DNA from: Isoptericola chiayiensis
GTDB taxonomy: Bacteria; Actinomycetota; Actinomycetes; Actinomycetales; Cellulomonadaceae
Reading direction: 5' to 3'
DNA: 64,000 bases
Assembly (NCBI RefSeq): GCF_013149805.1
Contig: NZ_JABEZT010000001.1
Coordinates: 124,001 to 188,000 of the forward strand
Shown: positions 52,501 to 62,882 of the stretch, piece by piece
How positions within the stretch are numbered: the stretch's first letter is position 1
How the letters are laid out: every line of letters begins with the position of its first letter
The notes under the pieces: model-generated
Seen by the model: only the letters and a program-made list of their open reading frames with translations
Databases searched by the model: none
What the model was told of the DNA's origin: nothing
Program-made: the position numbers and the translations under genes

Positions 52501-52650
52501 GCCTACCTGGCGGGAGATTCGCCTACCTCGCGGGAAGTTCGCCTACCTCGCGGCCAGGTCGCCTACCTCGCGGGAAGTTCGCCTACCTCGCGGGAAGTTC
52601 GCCTACCTCGCGGGGGGTTGGCCTACCTCGCGGGAGGTACCTCGCGGGGC
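52501..52650 (+). repeat. 20-bp tandem repeat array C (7 units and a partial)
   Basis: Seven units start at 52501, 52521, 52541, 52561, 52581, 52601 and 52621, all exactly 20 bp. Three (units 2, 4, 5) are identical, GCCTACCTCGCGGGAAGTTC; the others differ mainly in the last eight bases. A truncated unit (CTCGCGGGG) follows at 52641. The array lies between the hpf terminator and the HTH_42 gene, and in hpf sense reads CGAGGTAGGC. Confidence 0.9.
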
Positions 52651-52666
52651 GGGGGCGGGGCGGTCG

Positions 52667-52719
52667 CCGCGCGGGTGGGGGCGGGGAGCGCGTGGCGCTC
52701 CCCGCCCCCACCCGCGCGG
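52667..52719 (-). terminator. Terminator of hpf
   Basis: A 24-bp perfect stem (52667-52690 with 52696-52719) is capped by a five-base loop, CGTGG. It begins six bases after the hpf stop codon on the minus strand. This is an exceptionally stable hairpin. Confidence 0.9.
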
Positions 52720-52725
52720 TCCGGA

Positions 52726-53382
52726 CTAGGTCAGCGAGGAGACCGGCTCCACACCGCTGCAGGTGGTGTCGAGCTCGATGACGCCGTAGGTCCAGCCCTT
52801 GCGCCGGTAGACGGCCGCCGGGCGCGCGGACTCCTTGTCGATGAAGAGGAAGAAGTCGTGGCCCACGAGCTCCATCCGCTCGACGGCCTCGTCGACCGCC
52901 ATGGGCTCGCCGGTGTGCAGCTTCTGGCGGATCACGACGGGCGAGTCACCGAGCTGGTGCTCCACCGCGTCGCCCGGGGACTCCAGGGTCGCCGGCTCGG
53001 GCTCGGGCTCGGGCTGAGCGGCGAGCATCTCGTCGTAGGGGCGCACGTCCACGGCGGGGGTGACGGGGGTGCGGCGGCGGTGCTCCTTGCTCCGCTCGCG
53101 GGACCGGCGCAGACGCTCGTTGAGCTTGTCCATCGCGAGGTCCAGGGCGCCGAACCGGTCGTCCGCGGCGGCCTCCGCCCGGATCACCGGCCCCTTGGCC
53201 CGCACCGTCAGCTCGACCCGTTCGCTCTGGTCGGCGAGCCGCGGGTTCTTCTCGTGCGTGACCGCGACGTCGACGCGCCGCGCGTTGGGGGCGAACTGCG
53301 TGACCTTGCCGAGCTTGTCCTCCACGTGCTGACGGAACCTGTCCGTCACGTCCGTGTGCCTACCGACGACGATGATCTCCAT
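52726..53382 (-). CDS. hpf: Long-form ribosome hibernation-promoting factor
   Basis: HPF binds the 30S subunit and, in its long form, joins two 70S ribosomes into inactive 100S dimers. The 218-residue protein has an N-terminal S30AE domain (MEIIVVGRHTDVTDRFRQHV, then KLGKVTQFAPNARRVDVAVT) and a C-terminal dimerisation domain (SPVVIRQKLHTGEPMAVDEA, then GHDFFLFIDKESARPAAVYR). An acidic linker with EPEPEPATLE joins them. ATG 53382 is the start because longer frames lack homology. Confidence 0.95.
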   Translation of the reverse strand: MEIIVVGRHTDVTDRFRQHVEDKLGKVTQFAPNARRVDVAVTHEKNPRLADQSERVELTVRAKGPVIRAEAAADDRFGALDLAMDKLNERLRRSRERSKEHRRRTPVTPAVDVRPYDEMLAAQPEPEPEPATLESPGDAVEHQLGDSPVVIRQKLHTGEPMAVDEAVERMELVGHDFFLFIDKESARPAAVYRRKGWTYGVIELDTTCSGVEPVSSLT

Positions 53383-53560
53383 CGTGTGCTCCACTTCGTC
53401 GTGGGGCCGCTCGCAGTCCCGCGGGCGGCCCGGTCTCACTGGTCCGGGCACCGTTGCTGGTGCCGGTGATGGCACCACCTCCCGGTCGTCGGACGCCGTC
53501 CGACCCGCTCGCGGTCTGCAGCGTCGGGCCCGGTCTCCGGGGCCTTCCACCGTCGGATTC

Positions 53561-54397
53561 CTAGGCTAACCCACGGTGTCCGTCAGGAGAACCGGAGGCG
53601 TCCCCCGCGTCGCGTGCCGAGGGTGTGACGGTGCCCGGCGGCGGGGTCGCGGCGAGCACGAGGGCGCCGACGACGGCGGCATCGGCGGCCTCCAGGACCC
53701 GCTCCGCAGCCGCGAGCGTCGCCCCGGTGGTGAGCACGTCGTCGACCAGGAGGCACGTCCCCGCGGAGGGCACGGCGGCCCGGTACCGGCGTCGGACGGC
53801 CACCGCACCGAGCAGGTTGGCGCCGCGGGCCCGTGCCGAGAGGCCGGCCTGGTCCGCCGTGCGCCGCCGTCGGACCAGCGCGCCCGCGACGGCGGCCGGC
53901 ACCCCCGCCGACCGCAGGCCGTCCGCGACGGCGGCGGCCAGGACCGCGGTCGGCTCACGGCCCCGCCGACGCCGGGAGCCGGGCGAGGACGGCGCCGGCA
54001 CGACCGTCACCCGACCGGCGGACGCCGCCCGCAGGTCGGGCGCGAGCGCCACCGCCGCGCGCCGCACCGCGGTGCCGAGGACGCGGTCCAGGTCGGCCCG
54101 GTCGCGGTCCTTCCACGCGACGACCGTCTCCCGGGTGCTGCCCGTGCACACGCCGAGCGCCCAGACCGGCAGGGGCGGCACCCCGTCGAGGCGGTCCAGC
54201 CGCGGGGCGTCGGCCTCGGCCCGCCACGGCGCGCCGTCGAACGCGGCGCCGCACCGGTCGCACAGCGGCACGTCGTCCAGCCCGCACCCCGCGCAGGAGA
54301 CGGGCACCACGAGCCGCGCCAGCGAGCGCAGCGCCACCGTCGCCGCCGGGGGCGGTGGGCGCTCCCGGGACGGCGGGCGGGGAGGGTCGGTCGGCAC
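53561..54397 (-). CDS. ComF-family phosphoribosyltransferase-like protein
   Basis: This 278-residue protein has an N-terminal zinc-finger part (SCAGCGLDDVPLCDRCGAAF) and a PRTase domain ending in CLLVDDVLTTGATLAAAERV, the PRPP-binding loop, near residue 215. ComF proteins aid DNA uptake in competent bacteria, but in most actinobacteria the role is unknown. GTG 54397 (MPTDPPRPPSRERPPPP) is taken as start. It precedes hpf as in mycobacteria. Confidence 0.85.
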   Translation of the reverse strand: MPTDPPRPPSRERPPPPAATVALRSLARLVVPVSCAGCGLDDVPLCDRCGAAFDGAPWRAEADAPRLDRLDGVPPLPVWALGVCTGSTRETVVAWKDRDRADLDRVLGTAVRRAAVALAPDLRAASAGRVTVVPAPSSPGSRRRRGREPTAVLAAAVADGLRSAGVPAAVAGALVRRRRTADQAGLSARARGANLLGAVAVRRRYRAAVPSAGTCLLVDDVLTTGATLAAAERVLEAADAAVVGALVLAATPPPGTVTPSARDAGDASGSPDGHRGLA

Positions 54398-54485
54398 CTG
54401 CCGAGCGTGTCGGACCGGCACCGCGCACCGCCGTCGTCCCGGCCACGCCTGGGGACGGCCGCACACCGGGGGTGGGCGGGCCGCC

Positions 54486-56228
54486 TCAGCCGGGGTAGGC
54501 CGCGGCCCGCACCCCGGTCGCCACCGACGGCCACAGCGCGGAGCTCTGCCGCACGGACAGCACCCCGCCCGAGTCGAGGACGAGCAGCGGGCTCGCGCCC
54601 ACGCCCGAGGCGAGCGCCTGCGGGCCCGACGGCGTCACCAGCGCCCGCGACGCCCCGCCGGCCGACCCGGCGAGACCGCCGATCCCGGCCAGGTAGGGCG
54701 ACCGCGTCCCGTCGGGGTTGCGGCCCAGCAGCACCAGCGTGGTCTCCTCGTACCAGTCGACGGCGGCGACCGACGGGACGGGAGCGCCGACCCGGACCGG
54801 GACGGACAGCCCGGTGGGGACGTCGTCGGCGTCCCGCTCCACGGCGGCCACCCACACCTCCGGGCCGTCGGCGCCGTCGGCGACCACCGCGATCCGCGCC
54901 CCCTCGGGCGACACCCGCAACGACCGGACCTGCGCGTCGGCGAGCCACTCGACGTCGAGCGCGAACGACTCCCCCGACTCCAGCGCGACCCACGTTCGGC
55001 CGTCCACCGCCGTCCACACGGTGCCGAACCGGTCCACCGACGGCGCCAGCAGGTCGTCGCCCCGCAGCAGCAGGGCGGGCGGGGCGTCCGCGGAGAGCCG
55101 GAACAACCGGTCGTCGCCGGCGCGCACGACGACGGGACCGTCGTCGGGTCCGACGCCCACGCCCGTCGGCGTCAGGTCGCCCAGCCGGACGGGCTGCTCG
55201 AGGTCGGTCAGCTCGGTGCCCACCACCCGGCGCAGGGCGGGCTCGCCGTCGTCGCCCTCCAGCACCGCCACCGCGTCACCCAGCGTGACCGGGTGCGACG
55301 GCGTCTCGGTGGCGGCCTCGACCGCCAGCGGGCTGCTGCCCTCGGAGAGCTCGACGCTGCGCCCCTCGCCCTCGCGCAACGTCTCCTCGAGCTGGGCGAC
55401 CAGGAGGGCCCGGTCGTCGGCCGGGGCGCTGGTGATCGCGGAGGTCACCGACACGTCGATGACGCCCTCGTCGTCCACGGTCACGGCGTCGATCGCGAGC
55501 GCCGTGCCCTCGGGCACGACGGAGATCGCGGACTGCACCAGCGGCGGGGGCGGCCCGGCCAGGATCTGCTGGCTGGCGGTGGTGCGCCACGCCTGCTCCG
55601 GGTACCAGCGCACGTCCGGGACCCACCAGCGCCGGTCGGGCGTGGGGTAGTACAGCGTGGTGCGGTGGAAGGCGTACCCGAACAGGGTCTGGAGCACGAG
55701 CAGGCCGTCGTCCAGGCCGCTCATGCGCCACTCGCCGCCGTCCCGGGACAGCTCGTAGGACACGTCGACCGGGCTGGGTTCCGGCAGCTCGGAGTACACC
55801 CCCGCCTCGTCGAGCGTGGCCACCACCATCGCCTCGCCGCTGACCGTCGTGGTGGTCGCGTCCTCCTCGTACGCGGCGACCTCCCACTCGGGGTACTCCG
55901 ACAGCACCAGCACCCGCGAGGCCCGGTCCCAGGCGTTCCAGGCCGCCGGCGTGACGTACTCGCGGGCCACGTTGAACGTGCTCGTCGAGGCCGGGCCGAG
56001 CTGGGCGACGTTGACGAATCCCTGGACGAGCTGCATCGGGTCCGCCCCGCTGGCGGGCCCCTGCACGTCGAACCCGACCTCGCCCGGGGCGGCCACCTCG
56101 GCCGTGCCCTCGACGACGCCGCCGGAGGTGGGCATGGAGGCGCAGCCCACCAGCGCCAGGGCGGCGGCGAGCACGACGGCGACGGCGGTGCCGCGCCGGG
56201 ACCGGCGGGGCGGGGCCTGGGTGGTCAT
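54486..56228 (-). CDS. lpqB: Lipoprotein LpqB (MtrAB-associated)
   Basis: This 580-residue lipoprotein has a lipobox ALVGC with Cys29. It has a GerMN domain at about residues 200-310 (QQILAGPPPPLVQSAISVVP) and a C-terminal beta-propeller-like region. In mycobacteria LpqB interacts with MtrB and modulates signalling and cell-wall integrity. It overlaps mtrB by four bases (ATGA), the same order as in mycobacteria. Confidence 0.93.
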   Translation of the reverse strand: MTTQAPPRRSRRGTAVAVVLAAALALVGCASMPTSGGVVEGTAEVAAPGEVGFDVQGPASGADPMQLVQGFVNVAQLGPASTSTFNVAREYVTPAAWNAWDRASRVLVLSEYPEWEVAAYEEDATTTTVSGEAMVVATLDEAGVYSELPEPSPVDVSYELSRDGGEWRMSGLDDGLLVLQTLFGYAFHRTTLYYPTPDRRWWVPDVRWYPEQAWRTTASQQILAGPPPPLVQSAISVVPEGTALAIDAVTVDDEGVIDVSVTSAITSAPADDRALLVAQLEETLREGEGRSVELSEGSSPLAVEAATETPSHPVTLGDAVAVLEGDDGEPALRRVVGTELTDLEQPVRLGDLTPTGVGVGPDDGPVVVRAGDDRLFRLSADAPPALLLRGDDLLAPSVDRFGTVWTAVDGRTWVALESGESFALDVEWLADAQVRSLRVSPEGARIAVVADGADGPEVWVAAVERDADDVPTGLSVPVRVGAPVPSVAAVDWYEETTLVLLGRNPDGTRSPYLAGIGGLAGSAGGASRALVTPSGPQALASGVGASPLLVLDSGGVLSVRQSSALWPSVATGVRAAAYPG

Positions 56229-57964
56229 CGGGCGTCCTCCTCGGCGGGTGGCAGGTCCGGGATGGCCGTCGGCGTCGGACCGGTGACCGGGTTGACCACC
56301 GGGATCTGCCCGGTCGGCACGTGCCGGCCGTGCTGCCGTGACGGCCCCTCGATCGGCAGGGGCGAGCCGGTCAGGCGGATGCCGGCGCGCCGCGGCAGGG
56401 TCAGCCGGAAGCTGGCGCCCTGCCCGCGGACGCCCCAGACCTGCAGGGTGCCGGCGTGCAGGCGGGCGTCCTCGAGGGAGATCGCCAGGCCCAGCCCCGT
56501 GCCCCCGGTGGTGCGGGCGCGGGCCGGGTCGGCCCGCCAGAAGCGGTCGAAGACACGGTTGAGCTCGTCGGGGGTCAGCCCCACCCCGTGGTCGCGCACG
56601 ACGACGGCGACCGCCTCGTCGTCGGCGCCGACGGTGACCTCCACGGGCTTGCCCTCGGCGTGCTCGATCGCGTTGACGACGAGGTTGCGCAGGATGCGTT
56701 CGACGCGCCGCGGGTCGATGTCGGCGCGGACCGCCTCGCCGGGCATGTCCACCGAGAGGAAGACGTCCTTGCGCTCGGCCAGCGGGCCGGCGGTGTCGAC
56801 GACGGCGGTGACCACGTCGCGCACGTCGCGGTGCTCCACGTCCAGCACCGCGGCCCCGGCGTCGAACCGGCTGATCTCCAGCAGGTCGGTCAGCAGGTCC
56901 TCGAACCGGTCGAGCTGGTTCTGCAGCAGCTCGGCGGACCGCCGGGCCGCGGGTTCCAGGTCGTCGCGGGCGCCGTAGATGACCTCGCCGGCCATGCGCA
57001 CCGTCGTCAGGGGGGTGCGCAGCTCGTGGGACACGTCGGAGACGAACCGGCGCTGCGAGGCCGACAGCTCCTCCATGCGGGCGATCTGGTCCTCCAGGCT
57101 CGCCGCCATCTCGTTGAACGTGCGCGCCAGGGTGGCCATCTCGTCCTGGCCCTTCGAGCCGGGCACGCGGACGTCCAGATGGCCCTCGCCGAGCCGGGCG
57201 GCCGCCGTCGCCGCGCGCCGCACGGGCACGACGGTCTGGCGGGTCACGGTCCAGGTGAGCAGCCCGATCATCGCCAGGATCACCACCGCCCCGACCGCGA
57301 GGGTGCGCTGGACGAACCGCAGGGTCTCCTCCTGGGAGGCGAGGGAGTACAGGGCGTACAGCTCGAAGACGCCGGCCGAGGCCAGCTCGACCGTGGCACC
57401 GAAGACGAGGCCCGGCTCGGCCTGGCCGGTCCCGGAGTACTCGGCGGGGATGAGCACGGACTGCATGACGTGGCCGTCGGTGGCGAGGGTGGCCTCCCGC
57501 AGCTCGTCGCTGACCAGGTCGTCGACCGACAGGTCCTGACGCGAGGAGGGGTCGACCAGGGGCAGCCCCTGCCCGGGCGCCTGGCGCAGGAAGTAGTCCT
57601 GCGCGCTCGACCCGGCGGCGCTGAGCCCGAGGATGACGTCCCCGAGGAGGGACTGCTGCTCGCCGATGGTCGTGGCGGTCGAGGCGCTGAACCGCGACTG
57701 CGCCTCCTCCACCAGCGCGACGTTCTCGGCCTCGATCTGGTCGACGCGCTGCTCGAACAGCCCGTCGCGCACGGAGTAGGACAGGTAGACGCCGAGGACG
57801 GCGACGACGATCACCCCGAGCGCGAGCGCCGAGGCGACGACGCGCACCTGCATGGAGGAGCGCCAGCGACGGACCAGCGCACGCACGCCGGCGGCCAGGG
57901 GCCGCTGTCCGCCCGAGGCCGGTGCACCGGACCGGGTCCGGCGCCCCGCGTCCGCCGCACGCAC
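56225..57964 (-). CDS. mtrB: Sensor histidine kinase MtrB
   Basis: MtrB is the sensor of the conserved MtrAB system, which controls cell division and cell-wall genes. The roughly 579-residue kinase has two membrane helices (VVASALALGVIVVAVLGVYL near residue 45 and VGAVVILAMIGLLTWTVTR near residue 230) with a large extracellular domain between. HAMP (RRAATAAARLGEGHLDVRV), HisKA with VSDVSHELRTPLTTVRMAGE, and HATPase (NLVVNAIEHAEGKPVEVTV, GGTGLGLAISLEDARLH) follow. GTG 57964 stands two bases from the mtrA stop; GTG 57979, overlapping mtrA, is the alternative. A Pro-rich C-terminal tail is present. Confidence 0.93.
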   Translation of the reverse strand: MRAADAGRRTRSGAPASGGQRPLAAGVRALVRRWRSSMQVRVVASALALGVIVVAVLGVYLSYSVRDGLFEQRVDQIEAENVALVEEAQSRFSASTATTIGEQQSLLGDVILGLSAAGSSAQDYFLRQAPGQGLPLVDPSSRQDLSVDDLVSDELREATLATDGHVMQSVLIPAEYSGTGQAEPGLVFGATVELASAGVFELYALYSLASQEETLRFVQRTLAVGAVVILAMIGLLTWTVTRQTVVPVRRAATAAARLGEGHLDVRVPGSKGQDEMATLARTFNEMAASLEDQIARMEELSASQRRFVSDVSHELRTPLTTVRMAGEVIYGARDDLEPAARRSAELLQNQLDRFEDLLTDLLEISRFDAGAAVLDVEHRDVRDVVTAVVDTAGPLAERKDVFLSVDMPGEAVRADIDPRRVERILRNLVVNAIEHAEGKPVEVTVGADDEAVAVVVRDHGVGLTPDELNRVFDRFWRADPARARTTGGTGLGLAISLEDARLHAGTLQVWGVRGQGASFRLTLPRRAGIRLTGSPLPIEGPSRQHGRHVPTGQIPVVNPVTGPTPTAIPDLPPAEEDAR

Positions 57965-57965
57965 C

Positions 57966-58646
57966 TCAGCGGGCGGCACCGGCCTTGTATCCGACGCCGC
58001 GCACCGTCTGGACGACCTCGGGGTTCTCCGGGTCCTTCTCGATCTTCGAGCGCAGGCGCTGCACGTGGACGTTGACGAGGCGCGTGTCGGCGCTGTGCCG
58101 GTAGCCCCACACCTTCTCCAGCAGGACCTCGCGCGTGAACACCTGCCACGGCTTGCGGGCGAGCTCGACGAGCAGGTCGAACTCGAGCGGCGTCAGGCCG
58201 ATCCGCTCGCCGTCGCGCAGCACGGCGTGCCCGGTGACGTCGATCTCCAGGTCGCCGATGCGCAGCCGCTCCGGCCCGGGCTCGTCCGAGCGGCGCAGGC
58301 GGGCGCGGACCCGGGCGACGAGCTCCTTGGGCTTGAAGGGCTTGGTCACGTAGTCGTCGGCACCGGACTCCAGGCCGAGCACCACGTCGACGGTGTCCGT
58401 CTTGGCCGTGAGCATGATGATGGGCACGCCCGACTCGCCGCGGATCTCCCGGGCGATCTCGATGCCGTCCTTGCCGGGCAGCATCAGGTCGAGGAGCACG
58501 AGGTCGGGCTGGACCGACCGGAACAGCCCGACGGCCTCGTCCCCGTTCGCGCAGAACGTCGGCTCGAACCCCTCCGACTCCAGGACGATGCCGATCATCT
58601 CGGCCAGGGCAGTGTCGTCGTCGACCACGAGCACACGGGACTTCAT
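57966..58646 (-). CDS. mtrA: Response regulator MtrA
   Basis: MtrA is an OmpR-type regulator of 226 residues. The receiver holds VLVVDDDTALAEMIGIVLES, phosphorylated Asp in DLVLLDLMLPGKDGIEIARE and Lys in DDYVTKPFKPKELVARVRAR. The winged helix ends in SADTRLVNVHVQRLRSKIEK and VVQTVRGVGYKAGAAR. These are near the invariant MtrA sequences. ATG 58646 is preferred to the GTG two codons upstream. It is the first gene of mtrA-mtrB-lpqB. Confidence 0.96.
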   Translation of the reverse strand: MKSRVLVVDDDTALAEMIGIVLESEGFEPTFCANGDEAVGLFRSVQPDLVLLDLMLPGKDGIEIAREIRGESGVPIIMLTAKTDTVDVVLGLESGADDYVTKPFKPKELVARVRARLRRSDEPGPERLRIGDLEIDVTGHAVLRDGERIGLTPLEFDLLVELARKPWQVFTREVLLEKVWGYRHSADTRLVNVHVQRLRSKIEKDPENPEVVQTVRGVGYKAGAAR

Positions 58647-58759
58647 GGCCACAGTCTGCCAGCACCGGCGCCGGGACGTGGAGGACGCGCCCGCGGGGGC
58701 GCCGAGGCTATAGGGTCGTGGCGGTCACCCGTCCGCCGCGCCGCGCCCCAGGAGGCCGC

Positions 58760-59971
58760 ATGAGCACGCCCGACCAGCCGTCCTCCCCGTCCGGGTGGGG
58801 AGAGGCCCCGCGCCCGCCTGCCTACGGGCAGTACGGCCCTGGTCAGTACGGTGCCGGGCAGTACGGGCAGGGCAGGTACGGCCAGGCGCCCGACGGCGGC
58901 ACCCCCGGGCAGCAGCCCGCCGGGGCGCCGAACCCGTACGGCCCCGCCGCCACCAGGCCCGGGATCGTCCCGCTGCGGCCGCTGAGCCTCGGGGAGGTCT
59001 ACGACGGCGCGTTCGGCGCGGTGCGGCACAACCCGGCCGTGCTGCTCGGCATGGTCTCCGTCGTCGTCGCCGTCGCGACCGTGCTGGCGACGCTGCTGTC
59101 CCGGGTCGCGGTGCCGTTCCTGACCGGTGCGCTCAGCGACGCCGTGGCCCGCCAGCCCGACCTCGCGCCGCTGGAGGCGGAGGTCCCGCTGTTCGCCGAG
59201 CTCCTGGCGCTCTCGGGAGCGCTCACGCTGACCTTCCTCATCGCCCAGCCGATCGCCGAGGGCCTCATCACCGCCTCGGTCAGCCAGTCGGTGATCGGCC
59301 GCAAGCTCGCCCCGGGCCAGGTCTGGGCGCGGGTCCGGCCCCGCCTCGCCACCCTGGTCGGCTGGATGGTGGTGCGCACGCTGGCGGTCACCGTCGGCGT
59401 CTTCGCCCTGACGTTCACGGTCGCGCTCCTGGCCGGGTTCGCCGCCGCGGCGTCGGGCTCGATCGGCCTCGCCGTCCTGGTCGCGCTGGTGGCCGGCCTC
59501 GCGTGCGTCGCGCTCGTACTGTGGCTGTGGGTGCGGTTCCTGCTGGTGGTGCCCGCCCTCGTGCTCGAGGGCCGGCCGCTCCTCGCCACCGTCGCCCGGG
59601 CCTGGCGCCTGACCCGCCAGAACTACTGGCGCATCCTCGGCACCGTGCTGCTGGCGAACGTCATCGCGAGCCTGGCCGGGCAGGTCGTCGGCTACCCGCT
59701 GGCCCTGGTCGGGTTCGCCGTCGACGAGCAGACCGGCGGCCTCTGGGGCACGGTCGTGGTGTCCGTGGTCGCCTCGGTCATCGCCTCCGTGGTGCTGCTG
59801 GTCTTCACCTCCGGCGTCGTCGCGCTCGTCTACACCGACGTGCGCATGCGCCGCGAGGGTCTGGACGTCCGGCTCGCCGAGGCCGCCGCCCGCGCCGCCC
59901 AGGAACCCGCCCCGGGTGCCTCCGACGGCCCGACCCCGCCCCCGACGACTGGGCCCGGCGCCCAGTGGTGA
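58760..59971 (+). CDS. Multi-helix membrane protein (glycerophosphodiesterase membrane-domain like)
   Basis: This 403-residue protein has a Gly/Tyr/Gln-rich N-terminus (QYGPGQYGAGQYGQGRYGQA) and about six membrane helices (VLLGMVSVVVAVATVLATLL, LSGALTLTFLIAQPIAEGLI, and VWARVRPRLATLVGWMVVRT region). The pattern MSRLSLGEVYDGAFGAVRHN-like (LSLGEVYDGAFGAVRHNPAV) is that of actinobacterial proteins with a GPDPase membrane domain. The function is unknown. It leads a run of five overlapping genes to DUF58. AGGAGG precedes ATG 58760. Confidence 0.8.
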   Translation: MSTPDQPSSPSGWGEAPRPPAYGQYGPGQYGAGQYGQGRYGQAPDGGTPGQQPAGAPNPYGPAATRPGIVPLRPLSLGEVYDGAFGAVRHNPAVLLGMVSVVVAVATVLATLLSRVAVPFLTGALSDAVARQPDLAPLEAEVPLFAELLALSGALTLTFLIAQPIAEGLITASVSQSVIGRKLAPGQVWARVRPRLATLVGWMVVRTLAVTVGVFALTFTVALLAGFAAAASGSIGLAVLVALVAGLACVALVLWLWVRFLLVVPALVLEGRPLLATVARAWRLTRQNYWRILGTVLLANVIASLAGQVVGYPLALVGFAVDEQTGGLWGTVVVSVVASVIASVVLLVFTSGVVALVYTDVRMRREGLDVRLAEAAARAAQEPAPGASDGPTPPPTTGPGAQW

Positions 59972-60630
59972 CCCCGGCGACCGGCGCGGTCGGGCTCCTG
60001 ACGGCACCGCTCGCCGCCGCGGTGCCCGTCGACCCGGACCGGCCGACGGCGCGCCGGTGGCTGCTCGAGGAGCTGTCCCGCCCCGAGTACTCCACCGACC
60101 AGACCCTGCTGTCCCGGTTCGTCGAGTGGTTCACCGGCCTCTTCGAGGGCCTCGAGGCCGTGGCGGTGTCCCCCGGGCGCCTCGCCGTCGTCGTCGCCCT
60201 GGTCCTGGGCCTCGTGGTCGCCGTCGCCTGGTGGGTGGCCGGGCCCGCCCGCCTGCGCCGCCGCACCCGGCCGGCCTCCGCCGTCGTGCACGGCGACGAC
60301 GTCCGCACCGCGGCGCAGCTGACCGCCGCCGCCGACGACGCCGCCGCACGGGGCGACTGGTCCCTGGCCGTGCTGGAACGGTTCCGGGCCACCGTCCGCG
60401 GGCTCGAGGAGCGCGCCGTCCTCGACGAACGACCCGGCCGCACCGCCCGGGAGGCCGCCGACGACGCCGCCGCCCGCCTGCCCGACCTGGCCCGCGACCT
60501 GCACGACGCCGCCACCGTGTTCGACGACGTCTGCTACGGCCACCTGCCCGCCGGTCCGGCCGACGACGCGACGCTGCGCGACCTCGAGCACCGGGTCTCC
60601 GCCGCCCGCCCGGCGGTGGCCGCGCCATGA
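59968..60630 (+). CDS. DUF4129-domain protein
   Basis: This 220-residue protein has one membrane helix (LAVVVALVLGLVVAVAWWVA) near residue 70. The C-terminal DUF4129 domain follows: AAARGDWSLAVLERFRATVR and GLEERAVLDERPGRTAREAA, then FDDVCYGHLPAGPADDATLR. DUF4129 is linked to transglutaminase or MoxR/DUF58 modules. GTG 59968 overlaps the previous stop (GTGA). Confidence 0.87.
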   Translation: MTPATGAVGLLTAPLAAAVPVDPDRPTARRWLLEELSRPEYSTDQTLLSRFVEWFTGLFEGLEAVAVSPGRLAVVVALVLGLVVAVAWWVAGPARLRRRTRPASAVVHGDDVRTAAQLTAAADDAAARGDWSLAVLERFRATVRGLEERAVLDERPGRTAREAADDAAARLPDLARDLHDAATVFDDVCYGHLPAGPADDATLRDLEHRVSAARPAVAAP

Positions 60631-61825
60631 CCGCCACCGTCACCTGGACGTCCGACCCGGCCACCGACGCCACCACGGCGTCACGACGGCGCCTGCGCCG
60701 GCACCGCGCCCGCTGGGTGCTCGTCGCAGCGGCGTCGCTGCTGCTCGTCGTCGCCGTCCTGCTCGTGACCCGCTCCCCCGGCTCCACCGCCGACCTCGAC
60801 CCCGGCAACACGCGCCCCAACGGATCCCAGGCCGTGGCGCGGGTCCTCGAGCAGCAGGGCGTCACCATCACCCACGTCACCCGCGTCGCCGACGCCCTCG
60901 CCGCGGCCGGCCCCGACAGCACGCTGCTCGTCACCCCGTCACCGTTCCTGCTGCCCGAGCAGGCCGACGCGCTCGCCGGCACCGACGCGGACCTCGTGCT
61001 CGCCGGCGCCGGGCGGACCCTGCTGACCGCCGCCACCGGCGCACAGGTCGAGACCGACCCCCTGATCGGGACCCCGCCCGAGGCCCGCCCGCCCGGGTGC
61101 GAGCTGCCCGCCGCCGTCGCCGCGGGACCGCTGGTCCTGGAGGCCGGGCTCGTCGCCGTCGGCGACGCGGTCACCACCTGCTGGCCCTCCGGCGACGCCG
61201 CCGCGCTGGCCGCCGTCGAGCAGGACGGGCGCCAGGTCACCGCCGTGCACGACCCGAGCCTGCTGCGCAACGACACCGTCGCCGACGAGGGCAACGCCGC
61301 CCTCGCCCTGCACCTGCTCGGCGCCCACGAGCGCCTCGTCTGGCTCGTCCAGGACCCGACCGACCTCACCGCCGCACCCGACGGCGGCCGCAGCGGCGTC
61401 GAGCCCGACCCCGCCGGCGTGCTGCCCGACTGGTTCGGCGCCGCCCTCGCCTGGGCCGCGCTCGTCGCACTCGCCACCGTGCTGTGGCGCGGCCGGCGCC
61501 TCGGCCGGCTCGTCGCCGAGGACCTGCCCGTCGTCGTGCCCGCCGCCGAGTCCACCCGCGGACGCGCCCGCCTGTACCGGCGCTCGCGGGCACGCGGGCA
61601 CGCCGCCGCCGCGCTGCGCGCCGCCACCGCCGACCGGATCGCCCACCGGCTCGGCCTGCCCCGCGCGGCCGGCGCGCCGGACGTCGTGGACGCCGTCGTG
61701 CGGGCGAGCGGTCGCCACCCCGACGACGTCGGGGCACTGCTGTACGGACCACCACCCGCCGACGACGCCGAGCTGCAGGAGCTCGCCCGCCGGCTCGACA
61801 CCCTGGAGAGCGAGGTTCACCGACC

Positions 61826-61829
<4 letters not shown>
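60627..61829 (+). CDS. DUF4350-domain membrane protein
   Basis: This 400-residue protein has an N-terminal helix ([20 protein letters not shown]) near residue 33 and a second helix near 275 ([20 protein letters not shown]). Between them is a DUF4350 domain ([60 protein letters not shown]). It is thought to be a membrane part of the MoxR/DUF58 system, function unknown. It overlaps both neighbours by four bases. Confidence 0.87.
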
Positions 61830-62881
<1,052 letters not shown>

Positions 62882-62882
62882 C

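Noticed and set aside
52501-52650. The 20-bp repeats as a CRISPR array
   Set aside because: Units are contiguous with no unique spacers and no cas genes are near.
52501-52650. The repeats as part of a repetitive protein
   Set aside because: Period 20 is not a multiple of three and frames break between arrays; peptides such as PTSREVRLPRG arise by chance.
53625-56978. A 1117-codon plus-strand frame over comF, lpqB and mtrB
   Set aside because: Antisense to three recognised genes and made of Arg/Ala/Thr-rich noise.
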